Position numbers and translations under genes: made by a program. A stretch of DNA of 7,745 nt from Anaerolineae bacterium (GTDB lineage Bacteria; Chloroflexota; Anaerolineae; CG2-30-64-16): positions 1 through 7,745 of the forward strand of contig JALOOE010000146.1 of assembly GCA_025454565.1 (NCBI GenBank), given 5' to 3'. The notes under the pieces were generated by a model that searched no databases, had not been told where the DNA came from, and saw only the letters and a program-made list of their open reading frames with translations. Numbering within the stretch: position 1 is the first letter of the stretch; every line of letters starts with the position of its first letter. Below, one piece after another: positions 1-6,330 of the stretch.

Positions 1-423
1 TTCGATGAGATCCAGATCGTCGCCAACGGGCAGATCGTGGCGCGGCAGGCTGCCATCCCCGGCGCGGCGGAGACGCGACTTCAGGCGCAGGTGCATCTGC
101 CGGGCAGCGCGTGGGTGGCGGCGCGCTGCGTCAGCCATCACAAGGTCTGGCACGGCTGGCCGATTCACGTCGCCGGCCACACCTCGCCGGTCTACGTCCG
201 CTGCGGCGACGAAGCGCTCTTCAGCCCCTCAGATGCGACCTACATGCTGACCCTGATCGACGGTGGGCTCACGTGGCTCGATACGCTCTCGATCCCTGCC
301 AACCCCGAGCGCCAGGCAGCCATTCGTGGCGTCTTCGAGTCGGCGCGCGCCAGCTTGCAGGGGCGTCTGGCACAACACACTCACGATCATGCCCACAATC
401 ACCCGCACGCCCACGAGAGTTGA
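1..423 (+). CDS. CehA/McbA-like metallohydrolase (PHP-type), C-terminal part only
   Basis: The reading frame is open from the first base and stops at TGA 421-423, giving the last 140 residues of a longer protein; the start lies outside the window. The visible part resembles the C-terminal beta-rich region of CehA/McbA-family metallohydrolases: a segment reading like 'VANGQIVA', a segment SAWVAARC (residues 38-45), the motif GHTSPVYV, then a helical tail following 'SPSDATYML'. Those enzymes use an N-terminal PHP-like metal site, which is not in this window, so the substrate cannot be judged. The protein ends in a histidine-rich tail where every second residue is His (seven times), probably flexible and metal-binding; that role is inferred. 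The next gene begins 3 bases after the stop, so the two were likely co-translated. Family assignment is from recognition of motifs, not from a search. Confidence 0.72.
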   Translation, partial: FDEIQIVANGQIVARQAAIPGAAETRLQAQVHLPGSAWVAARCVSHHKVWHGWPIHVAGHTSPVYVRCGDEALFSPSDATYMLTLIDGGLTWLDTLSIPANPERQAAIRGVFESARASLQGRLAQHTHDHAHNHPHAHES

Positions 424-426
424 GAC

Positions 427-950
427 ATGCAAACCGACATCACGCGCATCTTTGCCGTCGATGGCAAGCTGTTCTTCTCTTGTTGCGCTATCTGGGCACG
501 GGCCGGGTGCACGCGATCATCCAGGAGGAGAACCTGGGCGCGCAACGCCTCGAATTGGAGGGTTGGCTGGGGATGGCCGTGTTCGGCGCCGCGCCGCGTG
601 ACTGGTCGCCGAAGGATTGGCGCCATAGGCCGGCGAGCCAGCCCGCCCAGCCGGACGGCGAATGCGGTCGCGGTCTGGTGTTCCAGGTGAGCCAAAACGA
701 GTTCTTCGCGGTCGGCGGCGGCTATCGCTTGCTCCTGCGCCCGGTGCTGCCGCCCAGGCAGGCGCTCGATGCCACAGTGTCCCGCGATCATCTCCTGGTG
801 CGGCAGGCGCATTACGTCAGCGTGGAGGAGGGCCACTTCGATGCAGGCGGCGCGTTCGTCGTGGATCGGCGGCGCAACGGCGATGAGGTGGATGGCGGCG
901 TATGGGTGGAGCCCGACGTACGCGTTGTGCGCGTCGTGATGTGCGAATAA
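427..950 (+). pseudogene. Glycoside hydrolase with DUF5597-like C-terminus, remnant with large internal deletion
   Basis: An ATG at 427 opens a frame reading MQTDITRIFAVDGKLFF, which looks like the first residues of a beta-galactosidase-like glycoside hydrolase (the usual 'xxDGKPFF' opening). After about 16-18 codons the sense disappears. From about 480 a different frame carries a coherent C-terminal domain through TAA 948-950: LGTGRVHAIIQEENLGAQR, then a stretch with GLVFQVSQNEFFAVGGGYR, HYVSVEEGHFD and VEPDVRVVRVVMCE. This matches DUF5597-type C-terminal regions. Full-length relatives are typically about 500 or more residues, so the catalytic barrel (roughly 350 residues, about 1 kb) is missing. 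The two parts are out of frame, consistent with a deletion of 3n+1 bases somewhere within 470-485. No catalytic domain remains, so it cannot be an active glycosidase. A GTG at 507 could in principle start the C-terminal piece, but I see no ribosome binding site for it. Confidence 0.72.
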
Positions 951-971
951 GCGCGTAAAAGCGGAAAACCC

Positions 972-1001
972 TTGACAGCGGCTTTCGGCGTGTGCTATGC
1001 T
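972..1001 (+). promoter_or_regulatory. Sigma-70-type promoter of the metallo-beta-lactamase-fold gene
   Basis: TTGACA at 972-977 is a perfect -35 box. TATGCT at 996-1001 is a -10 box of the TATNNT form. The spacer is 18 bp. Transcription would start near 1008 and leave a leader of roughly 65 nt before the GTG start at 1073. An ATG at 992 overlaps the promoter itself and is therefore unlikely to be the start codon. Confidence 0.7.
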
Positions 1002-1056
1002 TGGCGCAGTGCCCGGCGAGGGCGTGGGTGACCCTGCTGCTGTCGGAGGCGGCGGG

Positions 1057-1067
1057 AAAGGAGGAGG
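1057..1067 (+). promoter_or_regulatory. Ribosome binding site deciding the GTG start at 1073
   Basis: AAAGGAGGAGG is a near-perfect Shine-Dalgarno sequence ending 5 bases before GTG 1073-1075. It moves the start from the upstream ATG at 992, which would add 27 residues without family character, to the GTG. Confidence 0.75.
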
Positions 1068-1072
1068 CGGCT

Positions 1073-1884
1073 GTGCCGTTCAAGCGCGATCGCATTTCAG
1101 ATGGAATCTATGTGTTCACGAGCGGTGTCTACGCCGAGGTGACGGCTACCGTCATCTTCACGAGTGAAGGCGCCATCGTCGTGGATACGTTGCCATTTCC
1201 GCAAGAGACGCGCTTCATTCGGGAGTTTCTCAACCAGCGTCGCACGAAAGCGCTCTATGTCATCAACACGCACTCGCACGCCGATCATATCTACGGCACC
1301 TACCTGTTCCCCGAAGCCGAGGTGATCGCGCACTACCAGTGTCGCCGACTGATGGAGCGGCATGCCGAGGAGGCGTTGGCTGCGGCCAAGCAGCAGACGC
1401 CACGGCTCGCCGAGGTGAAGATCCGCTACCCGGAGCTGTTGTTCAACGACGCGATGACGTTGCGGATCGGCGGCAAGACGCTTCCGTGCATGCGGTCGAG
1501 GATCGGCTGATGGTTGCCAGCGACACCGTGATGCCCGTGCCCTATGTCGTGGGCGGCGACCTCGACGATATGATCCAGTCGCTGACCCTCATCAAGCAGA
1601 AGAATCTGGAGAACCTGGTGCAGGGGCATGGCGAGGTGTTGCTGCGCGGCGAGATCGAGGATACCCTGGCGGCGGGCATCAACTACCTGAAGACCATCGA
1701 CCGCCTGGTGCGCGAGCGCATCGCGCGCGGGGTGCCGCGTACCGGCATCCTCGACATCACTATCGAAGAGTGCGGTCTATCCCGCATCCCCCTCGGAGGT
1801 CTGGTGCAAAAGCTGCATCAGGCCAATCTATTGACCCTTTACGACGCGTATCGCTCTGAGATGAAGGCGCGACGCACGACTTGA
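1073..1884 (+). pseudogene. Metallo-beta-lactamase-fold hydrolase, broken by an internal deletion/frameshift
   Basis: From GTG 1073 the frame encodes a typical metallo-beta-lactamase-fold N-terminal half with 'GAIVVDTLPFP' and the metal motif THSHADH (His67, His69, Asp71, His72), up to FNDAMTLRIGGKTL. It then runs into MRSRIG and TGA at 1508-1510. The rest of the family continues in another frame from about 1481: SVHAVEDRLMVASDTVMPVP, with the metal-bridging Asp, then QGHGEVLLRGE with the last His ligand, and a helical C-terminus ending at TGA 1882-1884. Between the halves I expect a block with an 'HxPGHTxD' motif, the third metal-ligand region; it is absent. This fits a deletion of about 43-49 bases (3n+1) near 1480, so simple recoding cannot restore the enzyme. 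Promoter and ribosome binding site are intact, suggesting recent damage or an assembly error. The substrate is not predictable: the fold covers lactonases, glyoxalases, sulfatases and others. Confidence 0.78.
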
Positions 1885-1887
1885 GCC

Positions 1888-1931
1888 GGAGAATGGGGGA
1901 AGGGAGAATCGCTCCCCCACTCCCCTTCTCC
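1888..1931. terminator. Candidate bidirectional terminator between convergent genes
   Basis: The stretch between the plus-strand stop (1884) and the minus-strand stop of lat (1935) forms an imperfect G-rich/C-rich hairpin. GGAGAA (1888-1893) faces TTCTCC (1926-1931), and inside it GGGAG (1902-1906) faces CTCCC (1912-1916) around loop AATCG, with mismatches between the two stems. There is no clear U-tract on either side, so termination efficiency is uncertain. The position exactly between two convergent genes is the strongest argument. Confidence 0.5.
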
Positions 1932-1934
1932 CGC

Positions 1935-3299
1935 TCACAACTGTCCCCCGTCTGCACGCGCGTCGTACAACGTATCCGCCACCACTGCCAGCGCCTCCTC
2001 AATCGTCTCCGAACTCAGGTCAAGCATCGGACGGAAGCGGATCGAGCGCGTGCCCGACTTGAGGGCGATCAGCCCGTTTTCCCACAACAGGCCACGGAAG
2101 AGATCGCGCGCGCGCGGATCGGGCAGATCGAACGCCAGGAACATGCCGCGCCCGCGCACATTCTCGATCAGGTCGGATTGCGCGGCGATCTGTATCATGC
2201 CATCCAGCAAGAGTTGGCCCATCTTCGCCGCGTTTTCCACCAGGCCATCCTCCTCGATGATCTCCAGATAGCGTTGGCTGCGCACCATGTCGACCAGGTT
2301 GCCGCCCCAGGTTGAGTTGATGCGGCTGGAGACGTGGAAGACGTTGTCGGGGACTTCATCGAGGCGCGGGCCGGCGATGATGCCGCAGATCTGCGCCTTC
2401 TTGCCGAACGCGATGATGTCCGGGGCCACGCCCATGTGCTCCACGCCCCACATCTTGCCTGTGGTGCCCACGCCGGTCTGCACCTCGTCCACGATGAAGA
2501 GAAACTCGTTTTCGTCGGCCAGCCCGCGCAGCTCTCTGAAGAACTCCGGGCGGAAATGATTGTCGCCGCCTTCGCCTTGGATCGGCTCGATGATCACCGC
2601 CGCGATGTCGTCCGGGTCGGTACGCACGGCGTCCTTGATCTGCTCGACGGCTTGACGCTCGGCGGCGATGGTTTCGGCGAGCGTCTCGTCGGTGATGGGG
2701 AAGCGGAGCTTGGGGTTGATCACGCGCGGCCAATCGAATTTGGGGTAGTACATGTGCTTGCGCGGGTCGGCCGTGTTGGTCAGCGAGAGGGTGTAGCCGG
2801 TTCGACCGTGGAACGCCTCCTGGAAGTGGATGATCTGGCTGCCTTGCTCGCCTCGTCCGGCGGCCAGATTCTTGCGCACCTTCCAATCGAAAGCGGCTTT
2901 CAGCGCGTTTTCGACCGCCAACGCACCGCCATCGACGAAGAACAGGTAGGGCATCTCCACCGGCCTGGCAACCCGCGCAAATGTCTCGACGAACTCGGCC
3001 ATGTAGGTCGTGTAGACATCCGAGTTGGCCGGTTTGTAGGGCGCGACCTGGCAGATGCGCTTCAAGAACGCCGGCGTGCGCAGCTTCGGGTGATTGTGGC
3101 CGACCGGCTGGCTGGCGAAGTACGAGTAGAAGTCGAGGTATTCGCGACCTGTCGCCTCGTCGCGAATGTACGGGCCGTGCGATCTGCGCAGATCGACGAC
3201 GAGATGCTCGCCGTCGGCCAGCATGTGTTGGCCGAGGACGGCGAGGACATCCTTTGGTTCGATGGTGGTGTGCGTGCCCGGAGCTTGATTCTTTGCCAT
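1935..3299 (-). CDS. lat: L-lysine 6-transaminase (lysine epsilon-aminotransferase)
   Basis: This 454-residue, fold-type I PLP aminotransferase transfers the epsilon-amino group of L-lysine to 2-oxoglutarate, giving 2-aminoadipate 6-semialdehyde (cyclising to piperideine-6-carboxylate) and glutamate in the cytoplasm. Visible landmarks: FVDGGALAVENALKAAFDWK (residues 121-140), strongly typical of Lat; FHGRTGYTLSLTNT (163-176) with the presumed substrate-binding Arg; IIEPIQGEGGDNHF (236-249) with Glu243, the position of the family's switch glutamate; IVDEVQTGVG (269-278), with Asp271 for the PLP pyridine nitrogen; AFGKKAQICG (297-306), with Lys300 as Schiff-base lysine; INSTWGGN (327-334) for the phosphate site; SIRFRPML near the end. 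Length fits the family. ATG 3297-3299 has a strong AGGAGGT (3304-3310) four bases upstream. It follows a membrane-protein gene by 50 bp on the same strand. No semialdehyde dehydrogenase or beta-lactam gene is in view, so lysine catabolism or a compatible-solute route are both open. Confidence 0.93.
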   Translation of the reverse strand: MAKNQAPGTHTTIEPKDVLAVLGQHMLADGEHLVVDLRRSHGPYIRDEATGREYLDFYSYFASQPVGHNHPKLRTPAFLKRICQVAPYKPANSDVYTTYMAEFVETFARVARPVEMPYLFFVDGGALAVENALKAAFDWKVRKNLAAGRGEQGSQIIHFQEAFHGRTGYTLSLTNTADPRKHMYYPKFDWPRVINPKLRFPITDETLAETIAAERQAVEQIKDAVRTDPDDIAAVIIEPIQGEGGDNHFRPEFFRELRGLADENEFLFIVDEVQTGVGTTGKMWGVEHMGVAPDIIAFGKKAQICGIIAGPRLDEVPDNVFHVSSRINSTWGGNLVDMVRSQRYLEIIEEDGLVENAAKMGQLLLDGMIQIAAQSDLIENVRGRGMFLAFDLPDPRARDLFRGLLWENGLIALKSGTRSIRFRPMLDLSSETIEEALAVVADTLYDARADGGQL

Positions 3300-3349
3300 G
3301 CGGACCTCCTGTCTGGGCGAGCGACGGTGCTCGATGGAGGGGTGGTCGA

Positions 3350-5626
3350 TCAGTTGGAGGCCTCGAGTTCGAGGCGAGTGACTTCCACGCGCTGGCCGGG
3401 CTGCCGGCTGCGCAGCGCGACCGCATTGTCTCCCGCGCGCAGGGCGAGCGGGAACGTGAACTGCTCGCCGGACCTGTCGGCGGCCAGGGGCGCGCTGCCC
3501 GGCGCGAGGGTGACGCGCAATACACCGGCGCCGGTTTCGGGCGCGCGCACGATCACCTCGGCTGCATCCTCGAAGGCGCGGCTGTGGCGCTCGGCATCGA
3601 ACGGCGTCCAGCCTTGTCCGAGAATCAGGAATGGCGCGCTCTGTTGGGGCGGCAGCACCTCATAGGCGACGATCCGCTCATCCTGGTAGGCGGGCGGCTG
3701 ATCGCCGAAGATCTGCGCGGTCGTCGCTACCGTGTATTCGCGGGTGATGTTGCCCGGCGATGCGGGCATCTGATAGCGGTCGAGCACGACCCAACGCACG
3801 CTCAGGTCGTGCAACACCTGTCGCCCCTGGCTGGCCAGATCGAGCGCGATGATGTCGGGACTCAGGTGGCGGAAATGCTGGAACACCGGCGCCAGTTCGG
3901 CCAGCGTGCGCGGGTCATCCCGGCTGATGTAGCCGGCGACGAGCGGCTTCCCGTGAACGGTCTGGTGCAGCAGGTAGTTAGGGCGATCCCAGTTCATCGG
4001 CAGATTGAGCACGCTGCCGGGTCGGCTGTCTTGCGCCAGCGTGGCATACCAGGCGGGCGCGTCGGAGACGCTGAGCGGGTAGGGGATGGGCAGGAACTCG
4101 AAGGCGATCAGCGCCGTGGCGGCGACGGCGATCCACCGCCCGCGGCGAAAGCGGGCGATCAGCCAGTTCAGCCCCAGCGCGGCGAGGACGGCGAGCGCCA
4201 GCATCACCATCGCGTCGTAGCGGCTCACCGAGCGGCTGATGTTCATGAACGGCACCACGCGCACCAGCGCCGCATAGGGCAGCGGGATCTCGCGCCCGCC
4301 GGGCAGCAGCGCGGTTTGTCCGGCGATGTGCAGCACCGGGCCGAGCGCCAACACGAAGAACACGAGCGCGACCCAGGGCCAGAGGCGCTGGAAGGAGGCG
4401 TGCGGCGCGGCCGAAGCCGGGCGCGATCCAGGCGCACGCCGGGCGGAGCTCCAAATGCCGATCAGCGCCAATGCCAATACCGTGAAACCGGCGAACACCT
4501 GGTACTCCGACACCGTGGCGCGAAAGACCGACTGGCTTCGAGCGGCGACGAGGCGACCCCATAACGGGTGAAACTGCTGCGGCACGATGAAGCCGACCAG
4601 ATCTGCGGCGTAGCGGCGACTGTCCTCCGGGTCCGGCACCATGAAGCTGGAAGAGCGCGCCTCCCGAATCATCGGCGCGAGCACCGGGGTGAGCAGGACT
4701 GACCAGACAAGCCAGATGGCAGCCAGCACGAGCGCGCTGCGGAGGAGACGGTTGACGGTTGACGATTGGCGTTTTCGCCACGCGCCGACCGCGATCCAGA
4801 CGAACAGCACAGCCGTGAAAATCATGCAGTAGAGCACGTAGTACCAGTCGCACAGGGCGACCAGGACGAGAAAGAGGATCGCAAGGAGAAGGTTGTGGCG
4901 CGTCGTGCGTGAAACGTGATGCGTGAAACGTGAAACGTGATGCGTGAAACGTGATGCGTGAAACGTGAAACGTGAAGCGTGATTCGCTGATTCGTCGATT
5001 TGCTGATTCGCCGTTTCGCTGATTCGCCGATTCGCTGATTCGTCGATTTGCTGATTCGCCGATTCGCCGATTCGCTGATTCGCCCGCTCGCCCTCCACCG
5101 CCCTCAGCAGATACAGCGCGAAAAACGGCATCCACTCCATGCTGATGACCTGCATGTGGCCCAGCAGGTGCGCGATGTGGAACGGCGAAAAGGTGAAGAT
5201 GATGCCTGCTGCGAAGGCAGCCAGGCGGCTGGCGCGTGGGCCGAGCACATAGCGCGCCAGCAGGTAGGCGCCCAGCCCGCTCATCGCGAAGCTGAAGAGC
5301 ACCACGGAGTTATAGGCCGGGAACAAGCCCCACGCAAGTTGTATCGGCAGAGCGATCAGACCGTTGAAGAGATTGAGGGTGTGGAAGAGGAGGCTTACGC
5401 CGACCGGGGCGTAGAGCATGTCGGTGAACCAGGGGTGGGCATGTTCCACCAACAGCGCCTGGCGCACCCACCACAGGTTCCAGTAGTTCTGCCAGCCGTC
5501 GAACCCATCGCCGGGGATGGCGCTGGTGAAACGCCTGATCAGCGGGTAGGTCATGACCAGTGTCAGCAGCCCATAGCCGATGAGGGCGGCGACCGCAGCG
5601 CCGCGGCCTCGCAGTCGTGGTATCAC
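3350..5626 (-). CDS. Polytopic membrane protein, GT-C/YfhO-like, with tandem-repeat insertions
   Basis: The 758 residues comprise TM1 (about 10-28), a polar first loop with several Asp and aromatic residues (PGDGFDGWQNYWNLWW, 38-53), further hydrophobic segments to about residue 515, and a soluble C-terminal domain (about 520-758) ending in a beta-rich, sugar-binding-like stretch. An acidic first loop plus many TM helices is the plan of GT-C lipid-linked-sugar transferases and YfhO-like proteins. I recognise the style, not a specific activity, and would leave it as a putative membrane glycosyltransferase or uncharacterised protein. The loop at residues 183-240 is entirely repeat-encoded (8-residue ANQxIxES units, then 7-residue HxSRFTx units), and 285-294 is a smaller repeat. 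These look like insertions between two TM segments, not functional parts. The start is GTG 5624-5626 with GAGGG about 7 bases upstream, 4 bases after the cyclodeaminase stop, implying translational coupling. It ends at TGA (3350-3352). Confidence 0.8.
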   Translation of the reverse strand: MIPRLRGRGAAVAALIGYGLLTLVMTYPLIRRFTSAIPGDGFDGWQNYWNLWWVRQALLVEHAHPWFTDMLYAPVGVSLLFHTLNLFNGLIALPIQLAWGLFPAYNSVVLFSFAMSGLGAYLLARYVLGPRASRLAAFAAGIIFTFSPFHIAHLLGHMQVISMEWMPFFALYLLRAVEGERANQRIGESANQQIDESANRRISETANQQIDESANHASRFTFHASRFTHHVSRFTHHVSRTTRHNLLLAILFLVLVALCDWYYVLYCMIFTAVLFVWIAVGAWRKRQSSTVNRLLRSALVLAAIWLVWSVLLTPVLAPMIREARSSSFMVPDPEDSRRYAADLVGFIVPQQFHPLWGRLVAARSQSVFRATVSEYQVFAGFTVLALALIGIWSSARRAPGSRPASAAPHASFQRLWPWVALVFFVLALGPVLHIAGQTALLPGGREIPLPYAALVRVVPFMNISRSVSRYDAMVMLALAVLAALGLNWLIARFRRGRWIAVAATALIAFEFLPIPYPLSVSDAPAWYATLAQDSRPGSVLNLPMNWDRPNYLLHQTVHGKPLVAGYISRDDPRTLAELAPVFQHFRHLSPDIIALDLASQGRQVLHDLSVRWVVLDRYQMPASPGNITREYTVATTAQIFGDQPPAYQDERIVAYEVLPPQQSAPFLILGQGWTPFDAERHSRAFEDAAEVIVRAPETGAGVLRVTLAPGSAPLAADRSGEQFTFPLALRAGDNAVALRSRQPGQRVEVTRLELEASN
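4747..4774. repeat. 7-bp mini-array (GACGGTT), repeat C
   Basis: Four heptamers in a row: GACGGTT, GACGGTT, GACGATT, then a degenerate GGCGTTT. They lie inside the membrane-protein gene and encode about residues 285-294 (read as KRQSSTVNRL) in a loop after a TM segment. It is short, so chance is possible, but the unit length and the TGA on the plus strand match the larger arrays 130 bp away. Confidence 0.5.
4907..4982. repeat. 7-bp tandem array (RCGTGAW), repeat A
   Basis: Eleven contiguous heptamers of the form RCGTGAW with only two variable positions; the last unit shares base 4983 with the adjoining array. Units 1-5 (4907-4941) and 6-10 (4942-4976) are a 35-bp tandem duplication differing at one base. 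On the minus (coding) strand it reads as a 7-residue protein repeat HASRFTF / HVSRFTH, residues about 215-240 of the membrane protein. It is not a CRISPR: there are no spacers. Confidence 0.95.
4983..5078. repeat. 8-bp tandem array (TTCGCYGA), repeat B
   Basis: Twelve contiguous octamers, consensus TTCGCYGA, with variants TTCGTCGA and TTTGCTGA, ending in decayed units at 5079-5094. The first six (4983-5030) and last six (5031-5078) form a 48-bp tandem duplication differing at three bases. On the coding strand it gives an 8-residue repeat ANQxIxES, residues about 183-215. It directly abuts array A. Confidence 0.95.
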
Positions 5627-5630
5627 ACGG

Positions 5631-6278
5631 TTACCCTCGCGCGTCGGCGGCCGCGAGCGCTTCGGACAACGCCTGCTCGCCCGCTCGAAGCAGATCGGCG
5701 ACGCGCGTCTCGGCCGCCCGGCAAAACGCCTCGTCGTCGATGCTCTTGATGTTGATGCGCACGTTACGCACGGCGCCTATCAGTCCGGCGTGGGCCATCA
5801 GCGCGCTGACGGCCGCATCGCTCGCTGCGTTGCGATTGCCGTGCGCCGCAGCTCGGGCCGTCAACCGCAGCACCTCGGCGCACGCAGCCGCCGCAGCCAG
5901 CGGCGTTTCGGCTGCCCCGCGCAATGCGGCCTGGATTGTCGCCGCGCGTCCGGCTCGCTGCGCCTCGGTGTCCTTCGGCAGCTTGTAGGCGACCATCACC
6001 GCGGTATACGCGGCGGTGTCGGCGTCCAGCAGCGCGACGAGCTCCTGGCGCAGCGCATCGGCTTGCGCCAGCAGGCTGCGCATTTCGGCGTCGTGGGCCG
6101 CGTAGCGCTCCCGTCCGACCGTCAGCCCGGCGACCATCGCCGCCAGGGCCGCGCCCAGCGCGCCCGCCAACGCCGCCACCGATCCGCCGCCGGGCGCCGG
6201 GGTGCCGGCCGCAACGGCAGCCAGGAATTCATCGATAGTCAGATCACCGAGTCGTGTGGAAGAGGAGTAATCGTGCAT
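5631..6278 (-). CDS. Cyclodeaminase/cyclohydrolase-family folate enzyme (FTCD C-terminal-like)
   Basis: A stand-alone 215-residue protein of the all-helical family that includes formimidoyltetrahydrofolate cyclodeaminase and the FchA-type methenyltetrahydrofolate cyclohydrolase. Both act on C1-substituted tetrahydrofolate in the cytoplasm. Seen in the sequence: LTIDEFLAAVAAGTPAPGGGS (from residue 13) with the folate-binding PGGGS loop at 29-33; LLDADTAAY (83-91) with conserved acidic residues; KLPKD (99-103); GNRNAASDAAVSAL (147-160), the family GNxxAxSD motif; NVRINIKSI near the C-terminus. Length fits the family. Deaminase and cyclohydrolase cannot be told apart from sequence alone; no histidine-degradation gene is nearby, which mildly favours a one-carbon role. 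The ATG (6276-6278) has no Shine-Dalgarno but a TATAAT six bases upstream, so it is probably read from a leaderless mRNA. It heads the minus-strand operon with the membrane protein 4 bp downstream. Confidence 0.9.
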   Translation of the reverse strand: MHDYSSSTRLGDLTIDEFLAAVAAGTPAPGGGSVAALAGALGAALAAMVAGLTVGRERYAAHDAEMRSLLAQADALRQELVALLDADTAAYTAVMVAYKLPKDTEAQRAGRAATIQAALRGAAETPLAAAAACAEVLRLTARAAAHGNRNAASDAAVSALMAHAGLIGAVRNVRINIKSIDDEAFCRAAETRVADLLRAGEQALSEALAAADARG

Positions 6279-6284
6279 ATCGCG

Positions 6285-6313
6285 ATTATACTTGTCGTGG
6301 CTTGAACGCGCAA
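6285..6313 (-). promoter_or_regulatory. Leaderless promoter of the cyclodeaminase gene
   Basis: On the minus strand a perfect -10 box TATAAT (6285-6290) lies 17 bp downstream of TTGCGC (6308-6313), a weak -35 matching only TTG. With a usual 6-7 base discriminator, transcription would start at or next to the A of the ATG at 6278. The absence of any Shine-Dalgarno in that gap agrees with a leaderless transcript. The weak -35 fits activation by a factor bound upstream. Confidence 0.65.
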
Positions 6314-6330
6314 AGGTTCGACGCCGCCCG

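Noticed and set aside
1008..1072. GC-rich leader before the metallo-hydrolase as a possible riboswitch
   Set aside because: No known riboswitch core motif could be recognised by eye; only generic GC-rich pairing is possible.
992..1072. Upstream ATG at 992 as start of the metallo-hydrolase
   Set aside because: It lies inside the promoter between the -35 and -10 boxes, and the GTG at 1073 has an excellent Shine-Dalgarno and matches where family similarity begins.
2334..3665. 443-codon open frame on the plus strand opposite lat
   Set aside because: It is the GC-driven antisense shadow of the secure lat gene and of the end of the membrane-protein gene; no family features and no ribosome binding site.
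2981..4564. 527-codon open frame on the plus strand
   Set aside because: Arginine/glutamine/histidine-rich antisense of two real genes; spans the junction between them, which no real gene would do here.
4907..5078. CRISPR array
   Set aside because: Units are 7 and 8 bp, directly adjacent with no spacers, and no cas genes are present.
3978..5135. 385-codon open frame on the minus strand within the membrane-protein gene
   Set aside because: A shifted frame of the same strand, kept open by GC bias and by the stop-free tandem arrays; lacks TM pattern or any recognisable domain.
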